This document shows, piece by piece, positions 1-8,068 of a stretch of DNA of 41,785 bases (positions are counted from its first letter, which is position 1; each line of letters opens with the position of its first letter). Below the pieces are notes generated by a model, which was not told the origin of the DNA, made no database searches, and saw only the letters and a list, made by a program, of their open reading frames with translations. The translations under genes were made by a program, and so were the position numbers. The stretch is taken from assembly GCA_927435965.1 (NCBI GenBank), contig CAKMKB010000110.1, positions 1-41,785 of the forward strand, read 5' to 3'. This DNA is from 38-11 sp927435965 (GTDB lineage Bacteria > Bacillota > Clostridia > Tissierellales > Dethiosulfatibacteraceae).

Positions 1-86
1 CAGGAAGACCACCTGGTAGATAGGTCACAGGTGTAAGAACAGCAATGTTTTCAGCTGAGTGATACTAATCGGTCGAGGTCTTGACC
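1..86 (+). rRNA. 23S ribosomal RNA, 3' end (partial)
   Basis: The first 86 bases match the conserved 3' terminus of bacterial 23S rRNA, including the segment reading GATACTAATCGGTCGAGG at about 61-78 that closes the molecule. The 5' part lies outside the window. It is followed by a spacer and 5S rRNA on the same strand, the normal order of an rrn operon. The exact 3' end (about 86) is inferred from the conserved end GGTCGAGGTCTTGACC. Confidence 0.95.
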
Positions 87-280
87 AATTCATGAAATTC
101 AACTTTCCTGTCCAGTTTTGAAGGTTCGTATGTCCCTAACCCAATTGATTGGCGCGCAAGCGACAAATCGATTGATGGTAGGTCAACCGCAATGAGCACC
201 AGATTTGCACGAGCTAAGCGAGTGAACAAATCTGATTTGCGAAACTGCGTGACGTTCTAATCTGAAGCATTACTTAATAG
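87..280 (+). other. 23S-5S internal transcribed spacer
   Basis: This 194-base spacer has no tRNA. It contains TCCAGTTTTGAAGG, a string often seen just after clostridial 23S genes. An inverted repeat CAGATTTG ... CAAATCTG lies at about 200-233, with a smaller inner CGAG/GCGAG element, and is probably a processing stem. No coding potential is evident. Confidence 0.75.
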
Positions 281-400
<120 letters not shown>

Positions 401-404
401 CAAG

Positions 405-439
405 AAAAAACCACCCATCATTTAGATAGGTGGTTTTTT
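405..439. terminator. Bidirectional terminator between rrn operon and lysA
   Basis: AAAAAACCACC and GGTGGTTTTTT form an 11-bp stem around a loop of about 13 nt. A-tract on the left and T-tract on the right allow it to end the rrn transcript rightward and the alr-lysA transcript leftward (lysA stop at 459). Confidence 0.9.
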
Positions 440-458
440 AGTGTTATCTTAAGAATAT

Positions 459-1739
459 TCACAGAATCTCGTTTTCTATTATCTGTTCATAGGTTTGTCT
501 TTTTACAATTAGTTTAGGATTACCATCTTTAATGGCTACAACAGCTGGAAAAGGTAGTTTATTATAGTTATTCGCCATGGAATAGCCATATGCACCGGTA
601 GAAAAAACAGCAAGGATATCTCCGCTTTCTGGTAAGTGACATTTCAGATTTTTAATGATTATATCTGTCGACTCACAGCATTTACCACTTATATAAACAA
701 GAGAATCCTTTGGAGTGTTTGCTTTATTGGCAATGATAGCATCATACTTAGCACCGTATAATCCTGGTCGGATGTTGTCAGTCATACCACCATCAACAGA
801 TACATAGGTTCTAATTCCAGGTATTTCCTTGACATTGCCAACGGTATATAATTGCAAACCTGCTTCACCGATAATGAATCTTCCCGGTTCCATAGAGACT
901 GAAGGTCTGGTCAAATCATTTTCTACACAAAATTCTGACAAACGCTTCATAATAGGATCGACAAAATCTGAAAGCTGAAGTGGTTTATCCTCATCTATAT
1001 ACTTTATTCCAAATCCACCACCCATATTGAAGTCTTTAATCTCATAATCGAATCTACTCTTTGTCTCTTTCAATAGATTTAAAACTGTTTCGAGTGCTCC
1101 CATATGTGCAAATGTATCATGTAGTTGAGAGCCTACATGAAAATGAAAACCCAAGAAATCTAGATTCTTGCTTTTTATCGCATATTCAATTGCTGGAAAC
1201 ATGATGTTTTCATCTAAAGGGATTCCAAATTTTGAATCCTTAGTGCCAGTAGTAATATATTCATGGGTTGAGCTTCCTACACCCGGAGTTATTCTAAATA
1301 GAATCTTAGTGGTGACACCTTTTTTTTGGCATAATTCATCGAGAAAAGTAAGTTCAGAAACATTATCAACAACAATTCTCGCAATGTTATAATCCAATGC
1401 CATTAGAAGCTCGCCTTCGGATTTGTTATTGCCATTGAATTCAATTCTATTACTGGGGAAACCTGCCCTGATGGCAGTATAAAGTTCACCACCGCTTACA
1501 ACATCAAGCCATAATCCTTCTCTTTCTATTAGTTTGCACATGTAAAGCGTACAAAAGGCTTTACATGCATATGCGGCATGAGTTTTAGGATATTTGCTCA
1601 AAAAATGCATTTTTATTTCATTGATTTTATCAATGATTTTATTCTCGGAATAGACATACAAAGGGGTACCATAATCTTTGGCTAATTGTGAAGTAGAATA
1701 TCCATCTACATGTAGTTCATTGTTGATAACTTCAAACAT
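459..1739 (-). CDS. lysA: Diaminopimelate decarboxylase
   Basis: This PLP enzyme decarboxylates meso-diaminopimelate to L-lysine, the last step of the DAP lysine pathway in the cytoplasm. Seen in the sequence: the fold-type III barrel with the PLP lysine in AYACKAF, the glycine loop NMGGGFG, EPGR, the C-terminal active-site string CCESTDI, and GAYGYSMANNYN. The length of 426 aa is normal for the family. The ORF can be extended upstream to 1775, but the ATG at 1739 has GGAGG at 1748-1752 eight bases ahead and begins at a typical LysA N-terminus (MFEVINNEL), so I use it. The gene lies 32 bp downstream of the alr-like gene and is probably cotranscribed. Its pairing with a racemase, and with dapF in the facing operon, suggests a DAP-to-lysine channel. 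Confidence 0.95.
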   Translation of the reverse strand: MFEVINNELHVDGYSTSQLAKDYGTPLYVYSENKIIDKINEIKMHFLSKYPKTHAAYACKAFCTLYMCKLIEREGLWLDVVSGGELYTAIRAGFPSNRIEFNGNNKSEGELLMALDYNIARIVVDNVSELTFLDELCQKKGVTTKILFRITPGVGSSTHEYITTGTKDSKFGIPLDENIMFPAIEYAIKSKNLDFLGFHFHVGSQLHDTFAHMGALETVLNLLKETKSRFDYEIKDFNMGGGFGIKYIDEDKPLQLSDFVDPIMKRLSEFCVENDLTRPSVSMEPGRFIIGEAGLQLYTVGNVKEIPGIRTYVSVDGGMTDNIRPGLYGAKYDAIIANKANTPKDSLVYISGKCCESTDIIIKNLKCHLPESGDILAVFSTGAYGYSMANNYNKLPFPAVVAIKDGNPKLIVKRQTYEQIIENEIL

Positions 1740-1771
1740 AATAATTTCCTCCAAATCGTTATAATGCTTAA

Positions 1772-2932
1772 TCATAACAAATAATTACTCACATGACTAA
1801 TGTTTTTATTCTTCAGATAAACTCTTGGGACACGCCTGCTTATTCTTGTTACGATATCGTTTTTATTTGTTTGTGATTTTTCTGCCAGTTCTTGTATAGT
1901 CACAGAATTATTGTTACCATCACCAAAGATAACAACTTCTGTTCCTACTTCAATATTTGTTAAATCAGTAATATCTACAATGCATTGATCCATACAGATA
2001 ACGCCTATTATTGGTACTCTTACTCCCTTGATTGTGACTTCACCTTTATCCCTCATGTTTCTTGGATAACCATCGGCATATCCAAAAGGCAGTGTTGCTA
2101 TGACAGAGTCTCTTTTAGCTTTCCAAGTGTAATCATATCCTACGCCTTCTGATTTATCGATTGTTTTTATACTCGAGATTCGTGTTTTTAAGGTTCCGAC
2201 ATTTTTCAAAGTAATATCTTCGTTTTTATAAGACTTCAATCCGAACATTGCTGCTCCAAGTCGAATCATGTCTAATCTAAAATCTTTGTAATCTATGCCC
2301 GATATGCTATCACATATATGATAACAATCAATATTATAATTATTTTTTTGAATAAAGTCTATCAGATCTTTAAACTTATTTAGTTGGAGGAGGTCATCAG
2401 CATATGAAGTTAAAGCCAGGTGCGAAAAGATCCCCTTAACATTAATGTTTTCGAGATTCAATATATGTAGAATTTCATCTTTTGAATTTTGATTGGCTTT
2501 GAAACCTAGTCTGTTGAAACCCGTATCATATTTGATTTGAATGTTTGCTTTCCTGGCATATTTATAACCTAATTCAGATAGTGATATAGCTTGATCAAGA
2601 GTGAATATAGTTTGACATAAATTGTTTTCAATCACTTCTTTCAGATACCGATCAGGAGTATGACCCATAATTAATATTGGATAATTAGAATAATGATTTC
2701 TTAACTCGATTGCTTCACCCAAATTGGCAACAGCTAAGTATTCAACGCCACCATCAATCAAGGTTGGTGCTATATCAACAGAACCAAAACCATAAGCATT
2801 CGCTTTAACGACTGCAGCAATCTTTGTCTGATCAGAGATGAACTTTTGAACTTCACTGATATTATAAGATAAATGATCTAAATCTATTTCAAAGTATGTA
2901 TCTCTATAAAGATTATAATTCTTATCAACCAT
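1772..2932 (-). CDS. alr: Alanine racemase family protein (first copy)
   Basis: A fold-type III PLP racemase that would interconvert L- and D-alanine or a related amino acid. Visible are the PLP lysine K43 in VVKANAYGFG, the catalytic tyrosine in GVGYDYTW, the conserved LPFGYADGYPR and the MDQCIVDIT motif. The length of 386 aa is typical. The start at 2932 has AGGAGG eleven bases upstream. It is the first gene of a leftward operon with lysA and is preceded by a sigma-54-like promoter. A second alr homologue lies at 24668-25834 next to a Nudix gene. The neighbours here (LysA, and facing DapF, M55 D-aminopeptidase and dipeptidases) hint that this copy may serve D-amino-acid or muropeptide catabolism rather than cell-wall supply. 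A broader substrate such as lysine or ornithine cannot be excluded from sequence alone. Confidence 0.88.
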   Translation of the reverse strand: MVDKNYNLYRDTYFEIDLDHLSYNISEVQKFISDQTKIAAVVKANAYGFGSVDIAPTLIDGGVEYLAVANLGEAIELRNHYSNYPILIMGHTPDRYLKEVIENNLCQTIFTLDQAISLSELGYKYARKANIQIKYDTGFNRLGFKANQNSKDEILHILNLENINVKGIFSHLALTSYADDLLQLNKFKDLIDFIQKNNYNIDCYHICDSISGIDYKDFRLDMIRLGAAMFGLKSYKNEDITLKNVGTLKTRISSIKTIDKSEGVGYDYTWKAKRDSVIATLPFGYADGYPRNMRDKGEVTIKGVRVPIIGVICMDQCIVDITDLTNIEVGTEVVIFGDGNNNSVTIQELAEKSQTNKNDIVTRISRRVPRVYLKNKNISHVSNYLL

Positions 2933-2968
2933 ATCAAATCAATCCTCCTATGCCATTCGATTAACTAT

Positions 2969-2986
2969 ATGCAAAGATTATGCCAA
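2969..2986 (-). promoter_or_regulatory. Sigma-54 type -24/-12 promoter of alr-lysA
   Basis: Read leftward the sequence is TTGGCATAATCTTTGCAT, with GG (2984-2983) and GC (2972-2971) separated by exactly 10 nt and a near-consensus TGGCA...TTGC. The predicted start is near 2960, giving a short leader with AGGAGG before the alr ATG. It closely resembles the site at 19471-19488. Inference only; no in vitro data. Confidence 0.62.
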
Positions 2987-3075
2987 GTGCAAAAGATAAC
3001 TTACCTGGAAAAATCGTGTTTTTTCGGGATTTAGTATTATGATTAAGTTGGTACAGTCCGATTACTGACATTTGC

Positions 3076-3093
3076 TTTCCTATTTTCAGGAAA
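3076..3093. promoter_or_regulatory. Inverted repeat, possible activator site
   Basis: TTTCCT-N6-AGGAAA is a perfect 6-bp inverted repeat about 105 bp upstream of the leftward sigma-54-like promoter. That is a usual distance for an enhancer-binding-protein site. It also lies about 110 bp ahead of the rightward M20 gene. Candidate only. Confidence 0.3.
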
Positions 3094-3152
3094 ATACGAT
3101 TACATTTTAAAAATGAAATAAAATCATTTACTTATAAAACTTAATTATATAT

Positions 3153-3158
3153 TATAAT
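3153..3158 (+). promoter_or_regulatory. Putative -10 box for the M20 operon
   Basis: TATAAT lies 42 bp before the M20 ATG in an AT-rich stretch. No good -35 is visible at 16-18 bp, so the promoter is weak or needs an activator. Confidence 0.35.
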
Positions 3159-3199
3159 ACATGTAAAAAGAATCCACTACTGATTTGGGAGGGGCATAA

Positions 3200-4375
3200 A
3201 TGGTTCTAAAAGATGAAATTGATTTAATAATTGAAGAAATAATAAGCATCAGACGGGATATTCATGCCCATCCGGAATTAGGAATGGAGGAATACAGAAC
3301 GGCTGAAATCATTAAGGGATTTCTAGACAAAAATAATATAGAAAACTATTCGATTGCAAACACAGGTGTAGTGGGAGTTATTAAAGGGCAAAATGGAGGA
3401 AAAACTGTAGCTATAAGAGCAGATATAGATGCTCTTCCCATAGAAGAAAAAACAGACCTGAGTTTTAAGTCCGTTCATCCAAATAAAATGCATGCTTGTG
3501 GGCACGATGTTCATACGGCGATTTTATTAGGAGCCGGGCAGATCCTAAAAAAAATGGAAAATGATTTGACAGGAAATGTTAAGTTATTCTTTCAACCTGC
3601 TGAAGAAACTGTTGGTGGGGCATTACCTATGATCAATGAAGGATGTATGGATAATCCCAAAGTCGATTTTGTGATTGGGTTACACGTATCAGTAAATATA
3701 CCGACAGGAAGTGTTCAATTCAAATATAATAAAATGAATGCATCTACGGATGAATTCACCATAAATGTATCAGGGAAAGCTGGACATGGAGCATATCCTC
3801 AAGATACTGTTGATGCAATCGTCATAGCAGGACATCTCATAACAGCACTACAGACAGTAGTTAGCAGAAACATCTCGCCAATTGAATCTGTTGTCATTTC
3901 GATTGGGACTATACAAGGTGGCAGTGGATCAAATATTATTGCAGATAAAGTACATATGACAGGTACCTTAAGAGCACTCAACGAACAACAAAGACAAAGC
4001 GCTAAGAATAACATTATTCGTATTGTGGAAAATACTTGTAGTTCTATGGGGGGTATAGGCAGAGTTGAATTTACCGAAGGATACAAAGCGCTGGTTAATA
4101 ATGATGAAGTAGTTGATATACTAAAAGAAAAAGCAGTTGAATTGTTGGGAAAAGACCATGTCTATATTGCGAATGAACCTAGTTTAGGTGCAGAAGACTT
4201 TTCGTTTTTTTTAGACAAAGCAAAAGGTGCATTTTATAACTTGGGATGTGGCAATATCAATCAAAACATAGTACATAAAGGTCATCATCCAATGTTTTTA
4301 GTTGATGAAGATTGTATAAAAACGGGTATTCTTCTACAAGTTGAAAATGCAATCTCATTATTAAACAATAAATAA
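3200..4375 (+). CDS. M20D family metallo-amidohydrolase (N-acyl amino acid or N-acetyl-DAP deacetylase type)
   Basis: A cytosolic di-metal hydrolase that removes N-acyl groups from amino acids. Seen: DIHAHPELGMEEY at the N-terminus, MHACGHDVHTA and QPAEE supplying metal ligands, GKAGHGAYPQDTVDA in the lid domain, and HHPMF near the C-terminus. These are marks of the M20D subfamily, which includes hippurate hydrolases, IAA-amino-acid hydrolases and N-acetyldiaminopimelate deacetylase. The length of 391 aa is usual. The ATG at 3200 follows TGGGAGGGG. It heads a rightward run with an M19 dipeptidase, dapF and an M55 aminopeptidase. With dapF and lysA adjacent, N-acetyl-DAP deacetylase is possible, but de-acylation of muropeptide or peptide breakdown products fits the peptidase neighbours as well. 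Confidence 0.85.
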   Translation: MVLKDEIDLIIEEIISIRRDIHAHPELGMEEYRTAEIIKGFLDKNNIENYSIANTGVVGVIKGQNGGKTVAIRADIDALPIEEKTDLSFKSVHPNKMHACGHDVHTAILLGAGQILKKMENDLTGNVKLFFQPAEETVGGALPMINEGCMDNPKVDFVIGLHVSVNIPTGSVQFKYNKMNASTDEFTINVSGKAGHGAYPQDTVDAIVIAGHLITALQTVVSRNISPIESVVISIGTIQGGSGSNIIADKVHMTGTLRALNEQQRQSAKNNIIRIVENTCSSMGGIGRVEFTEGYKALVNNDEVVDILKEKAVELLGKDHVYIANEPSLGAEDFSFFLDKAKGAFYNLGCGNINQNIVHKGHHPMFLVDEDCIKTGILLQVENAISLLNNK

Positions 4376-4407
4376 ATTAACAATATAATATCAACGAGGA
4401 GAAATGA

Positions 4408-5412
4408 ATGGAATTTTATAAAAAGGCTATCGATTTACATAAAAACAATGTTGTTGTAGATGCCCATCTCGATTTGGGTGGGATTATTTTCGACAAAAAA
4501 AGAAAGGGAGAGTCTAAAATTATTGAAACATATTACCTTGATAGTTTTAGAAAAGGTGGGTTTGATTTAATTGTTGCTGCAGTGTATGTGGAATCCATCT
4601 TTATTCCGGAAATGGCATTACACGTGGCTCTGAACCAGGTAAATGATATCATCGAAGAAATTGAAGACTGCAGTGACAGCTTGATGCTTGTTAAAAGCAG
4701 CGATGATATGGATATAGCTTTGAATGATGGGAAAATTGGCATTATCATATCTCTGGAAGGTGCAGCCCCGATTCTAAATGATTTAGACTTATTGACGATA
4801 TTTTATAGATTAGGTGTGAGAGGCCTCGGATTGACATGGAGCAGAAGAAATTACGTGGCAGATGGCAGTTATTTTGGAGATCCTGAGGAAGGAGCAAGAG
4901 GAGGACTGACACCATTTGGTATACAAGTGGTCAAAAAAGCTGAAGAGCTTGGGATGTTTATAGATGCTAGCCATCTCAATGATGAAGGATTTGATGATTT
5001 GATCAAATACACGAAAAAGCCGTTTATAGCATCGCACTCGAACTCTCGAGATTTAAATCCAATTAGAAGAAATCTGAATAATGACCAGATTAAAGCCATA
5101 GGCGAAAGAAATGGTGTTATCGGATTGAATACCTATAAGAAAATTGTTTCGTTGGAAAACGATCAACAGAATATTGAACAAATCTGTAATCACATCGAAC
5201 ATATAATTCTTGAGTCAAGTGATTACAATATTGGATTTGGTTTTGACCTTTGCAATCTCCTTTTTAGCTCAGAACCAGGAGTTGACGTATTGGAAAACCA
5301 TGAAGAAAGCTTAGAAATCACAGAGGAGCTTCTTAGAAGAGGATATTCGGAAGAAACACTTAAGAAGATTATAGGAGGAAACTTTTACAGATTTTTCAAA
5401 AGTGTGCTATAA
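4408..5412 (+). CDS. Membrane dipeptidase family protein (peptidase M19)
   Basis: A zinc dipeptidase of the renal dipeptidase family. Family members cleave dipeptides and accept a D-residue at the C-terminal position. Seen: DAHLD near residue 20 (the usual DxHxD metal site), LEGA for the bridging glutamate, SHSNSRDLNPIRRNL with the downstream histidine, and GVIGLN. The length of 334 aa is typical. No signal peptide is visible, so the bacterial enzyme is probably cytosolic despite the family name. It starts 32 bp after the M20 gene with GAGGAG upstream and is probably in one operon with M20, dapF and the M55 gene. The set suggests breakdown of LD-dipeptides. Confidence 0.88.
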   Translation: MEFYKKAIDLHKNNVVVDAHLDLGGIIFDKKRKGESKIIETYYLDSFRKGGFDLIVAAVYVESIFIPEMALHVALNQVNDIIEEIEDCSDSLMLVKSSDDMDIALNDGKIGIIISLEGAAPILNDLDLLTIFYRLGVRGLGLTWSRRNYVADGSYFGDPEEGARGGLTPFGIQVVKKAEELGMFIDASHLNDEGFDDLIKYTKKPFIASHSNSRDLNPIRRNLNNDQIKAIGERNGVIGLNTYKKIVSLENDQQNIEQICNHIEHIILESSDYNIGFGFDLCNLLFSSEPGVDVLENHEESLEITEELLRRGYSEETLKKIIGGNFYRFFKSVL

Positions 5413-5457
5413 CTTAACAAATTGAGAACGATAAACTCATCTGAGGAGGCAATGATT

Positions 5458-6303
5458 ATGGACATAAGGTTTACAAAAATGCAGGGTTTGGGGAATGACT
5501 TTATTATTATTGACAATCGACAATACGTATTATCATCTGATCAACTTCAGACATTGGCAAAAAAAATCTGTACAAGACGCCTCTCTATTGGATCGGATGG
5601 CTTGATGGCATTGGAAACTACTGATGATCACACTGATTTTAGAATGAGGTTTTTTAATTCAGATGGCAGCATAGGAGAGATGTGCGGAAATGGAGCTCGA
5701 TGTATAACAAGATATGCTTATGTGAATGGAATAGCCAAGAAACGAATGACTTTCGTAACTACAGCTGGTGTTGTCACAGGCGAGGTGATAAAGGATAGAC
5801 TGGTCGGTGTTTTGCTTAACCTCCCCGAGATAATGGAATTGCATAAGACTGTTTCTGTAAATCAGGTCGATTATCTTGTATCATATATAGAGCTTGGAAA
5901 TCCGGGACTTCCACATGTGGTTATAGAGTATAAAGGACTAAAAAATGCCGATGATACGAGTTTGATTGGACTTGCCACAGCATTGCGTTATCATGAAACG
6001 TTTTCTAAAGGTGCCAATATTAATTTTTATGATATTGAGGAAGATCTGACAGTAACAGTGAGGACTTATGAAAGAGGTGTTGAGGACTTTACTTTAGCTT
6101 GTGGGACTGGCTCTGCATGTGTCGCTTTGACGTTATTCTTGAGAAAAGAGCATGAAAAAGATTTGATAAGAATCAATGTCCCAGGAGGCTCACTGGATAT
6201 CGCAATTCGGATGAATGGTGAAAATCTAGAAAAACTCCAGTTGATAGGAGATACAAATATAATAGCCGAAGGCATTATACTAGATGAGGATTTGAGGTAC
6301 TAA
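5458..6303 (+). CDS. dapF: Diaminopimelate epimerase
   Basis: A PLP-independent epimerase that interconverts LL- and meso-diaminopimelate with two catalytic cysteines. Both are visible: the first in EMCGNGARC, the second in LACGTGSAC. The N-terminal KMQGLGNDFIIID is the family signature. Length 281 aa from the chosen ATG. In-frame ATGs exist at 5452 and 5458, and only 5458 is properly spaced (8 nt) from GAGGAGG at 5443-5449. The gene sits between two peptidase genes instead of other lysine-biosynthesis genes, while lysA is only about 4 kb away facing the other direction. Biosynthetic use is certainly possible. The context also allows a role in feeding salvaged DAP to LysA. Confidence 0.95.
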   Translation: MDIRFTKMQGLGNDFIIIDNRQYVLSSDQLQTLAKKICTRRLSIGSDGLMALETTDDHTDFRMRFFNSDGSIGEMCGNGARCITRYAYVNGIAKKRMTFVTTAGVVTGEVIKDRLVGVLLNLPEIMELHKTVSVNQVDYLVSYIELGNPGLPHVVIEYKGLKNADDTSLIGLATALRYHETFSKGANINFYDIEEDLTVTVRTYERGVEDFTLACGTGSACVALTLFLRKEHEKDLIRINVPGGSLDIAIRMNGENLEKLQLIGDTNIIAEGIILDEDLRY

Positions 6304-6320
6304 ATATTCAGGAGGAAGAA

Positions 6321-7115
6321 ATGAAAATATTTATTAGTGCAGATATTGAAGGATGTGCAGGCGTTACAAGTTGGAAAGAAACAATCCTAGGAGAAGCAGA
6401 ACACTTCAAAGCAGCTGAAGAAATGACACTTGAAGTTAAGGCAGTTTGTGAAACCTTATTGGAAAACGGCGTTGACGAAATTGTTGTCAAGGACGCTCAT
6501 GATACTGGGAAGAATATTTTTTACGATATGCTCCCAAAGAATGTAAAAATAATAAGAGAATGGTTGGGTAGCCCCTATTCAATGGTCCAAGGATTGGATA
6601 GCACATTTGACGCGGCTATATTTTTAGGATATCATTCAGCTGCATCTATGACAGGAAATCCGCTGTCCCATACAATGCATACAATGGTCAATAAAATGAT
6701 GCTTAATGATATGATCTGCTCCGAATATCTATTGCATGCATATGCTGCAGCTAAATTTGGGGTGCCGGTAATAATGATATCAGGAGATAAAATGATTTGC
6801 GATTGGGCAGAAAGTTTCAATGAGAGTATTATTACCGCACCAATGAAAGAGGGCTTTGGTGATGGTGTTATCAGCCTGAATAGAGCGGATGCTTTGGATT
6901 TGTTGAGAGAAAAAACAATTCAAGCAATCGGGAGTATAGATAAATGTCATGTCGTATTACCTAATTCGTTTGAAGTCAGCATAAGTTACAATACACATAT
7001 GAAAGCATTAAGAGCTTCTTATTACCCAGGCGTCAAGAGGATAGATTCATACAAGGTCAGCTATACTACAGACAATATTGAGGATATGCTAATAACAAAA
7101 ATGTTCATCATTTGA
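6321..7115 (+). CDS. dppA: D-aminopeptidase, peptidase M55 (DppA-like)
   Basis: A zinc aminopeptidase that releases N-terminal D-amino acids from short peptides such as D-Ala-D-Ala. Characterised DppA assembles into a decameric self-compartmentalised ring. Seen: FISADIEGCAGV with the first zinc ligands, VVKDAHDTG, and FLGYHSA. The length of 264 aa matches the family. The start follows GGAGGAAG, 17 bp after dapF, so it is almost certainly cotranscribed. In Bacillus the homologue heads a dipeptide-transport operon. Here no transporter is present, and the partners are dipeptidase, deacylase and epimerase genes. Confidence 0.9.
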   Translation: MKIFISADIEGCAGVTSWKETILGEAEHFKAAEEMTLEVKAVCETLLENGVDEIVVKDAHDTGKNIFYDMLPKNVKIIREWLGSPYSMVQGLDSTFDAAIFLGYHSAASMTGNPLSHTMHTMVNKMMLNDMICSEYLLHAYAAAKFGVPVIMISGDKMICDWAESFNESIITAPMKEGFGDGVISLNRADALDLLREKTIQAIGSIDKCHVVLPNSFEVSISYNTHMKALRASYYPGVKRIDSYKVSYTTDNIEDMLITKMFII

Positions 7116-7158
7116 AAATCATGAATAATTATTGGCATGTATGCATACTGGAGGAATT

Positions 7159-7830
7159 ATGTCTCAAATCTTAAATAACGATTGGAATGAAGTGCTTTCA
7201 AAAGAATTTGAAAAACAATATTATATTGAATTACGCAAATTTCTGATATCAGAGTATAAAACTCGTGTCGTTTATCCTGACAAGCATGATATCTTCAATG
7301 CGCTCCATTACACGCCTTTGAAGAACACAAAAGTCTTGCTACTAGGCCAAGACCCTTATCACAATGAAAATCAAGCCCACGGATTAAGTTTCTCGGTAAT
7401 GCCTGGACAAAAGATACCACCATCACTTCAGAACATTTATAAAGAATTACATGATGATATCGGATGCACGATACCTAACCACGGGTACTTGAAAAAATGG
7501 GCAGACCAAGGCGTATTGCTTTTAAATACGGTACTTACTGTTAGAGCACACCAAGCCAATTCGCATCAAGGCATGGGATGGGAAAAGTTTACAGATGCCG
7601 TCATTCAGGCTGTTAATACACAAAATCGTCCAATTGTTATTTTTCTATGGGGAAAACCGGCACAGAATAAAAAATCAATGCTTACTAATTCTAAGCACTT
7701 AGTGCTGACTGCGCCACATCCAAGTCCATTATCAGCCTACAGAGGATTTTTCGGCAGCAAGCACTTCAGCAAGGCAAATGACTTCCTTGAAAAGTACGGC
7801 ATAGAGAAGGTAGATTGGAGATTGGATTGA
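7159..7830 (+). CDS. ung: Uracil-DNA glycosylase (family 1)
   Basis: Removes uracil from DNA to start base-excision repair. The water-activating loop GQDPYH and the DNA-intercalating loop HPSPLSAYRGFFGS are intact, with LLLNTVLTVRAHQANSH between them. Length 224 aa. An upstream in-frame ATG at 7132 exists, but ATG 7159 has GGAGGA at 7150-7155 and gives the usual N-terminus. It lies 43 bp after dppA, so read-through from that operon is possible, and it is followed by the hairpin at 7993-8037 that can end its transcript. The next gene, nrdJ, also belongs to DNA precursor metabolism but has its own promoter. Confidence 0.96.
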   Translation: MSQILNNDWNEVLSKEFEKQYYIELRKFLISEYKTRVVYPDKHDIFNALHYTPLKNTKVLLLGQDPYHNENQAHGLSFSVMPGQKIPPSLQNIYKELHDDIGCTIPNHGYLKKWADQGVLLLNTVLTVRAHQANSHQGMGWEKFTDAVIQAVNTQNRPIVIFLWGKPAQNKKSMLTNSKHLVLTAPHPSPLSAYRGFFGSKHFSKANDFLEKYGIEKVDWRLD

Positions 7831-7979
7831 GGTAAAAAAACATAAGAAAGATTTAGAAGCTTGAATCATTTGCAAAACAAGACTTTTTGTCAGTACAAGT
7901 CAAAACTATAATTATGCAAATAGCGTATAAGCAAGTATTATTAATGCTTATAGAAAGAGATAAAAATGAGGGTAATCAT

Positions 7980-8008
7980 TTGACTAACCCTGAACCTGGT
8001 GATACAAT
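7980..8008 (+). promoter_or_regulatory. Sigma-A promoter of nrdJ
   Basis: TTGACT (7980-7985), 17 bp, TACAAT (8003-8008). Predicted start near 8015. Its -10 lies inside the NrdR box. Confidence 0.75.
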
Positions 8009-8037
8009 ATATTGTGTATTCAGGTTTATTTTTTTAC
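7993..8037 (+). terminator. Terminator-like hairpin after ung, overlapping the nrdJ promoter
   Basis: AACCTG (7993-7998) pairs with CAGGTT (8021-8026). The palindromic NrdR box pairs inside the hairpin, and T(A)TTTTTTT follows. For read-through from ung this is a plausible intrinsic terminator. A transcript starting at the nrdJ promoter begins inside it and would not form the hairpin. Confidence 0.6.
8002..8017. promoter_or_regulatory. NrdR box
   Basis: ATACAATATATTGTGT matches the published NrdR consensus acaCwAtATaTwGtgt at 15 of 16 positions. It covers the -10 of the nrdJ promoter. A weaker second copy (11 of 16) may lie at 8042-8057, 40 bp downstream, overlapping the nrdJ ribosome binding site. 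NrdR sites usually come in pairs about three helical turns apart; this spacing would be nearer four. Confidence 0.75.
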
Positions 8038-8068
8038 TTAGAAACACTATATGTTGGGAGGGTATCAA

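Noticed and set aside
1740..1775. Longer LysA starting at 1775 and overlapping alr
   Set aside because: The internal ATG 1739 has a perfect SD and the family's usual N-terminus.
2933..3199. Lysine riboswitch for lysA
   Set aside because: No L-box core is visible and the region is explained by a promoter and short leaders.
7831..8068. Cobalamin riboswitch for the B12-dependent reductase
   Set aside because: I could not find a B12-box-like GCCACTG or the conserved core. The NrdR box and promoter explain the region.
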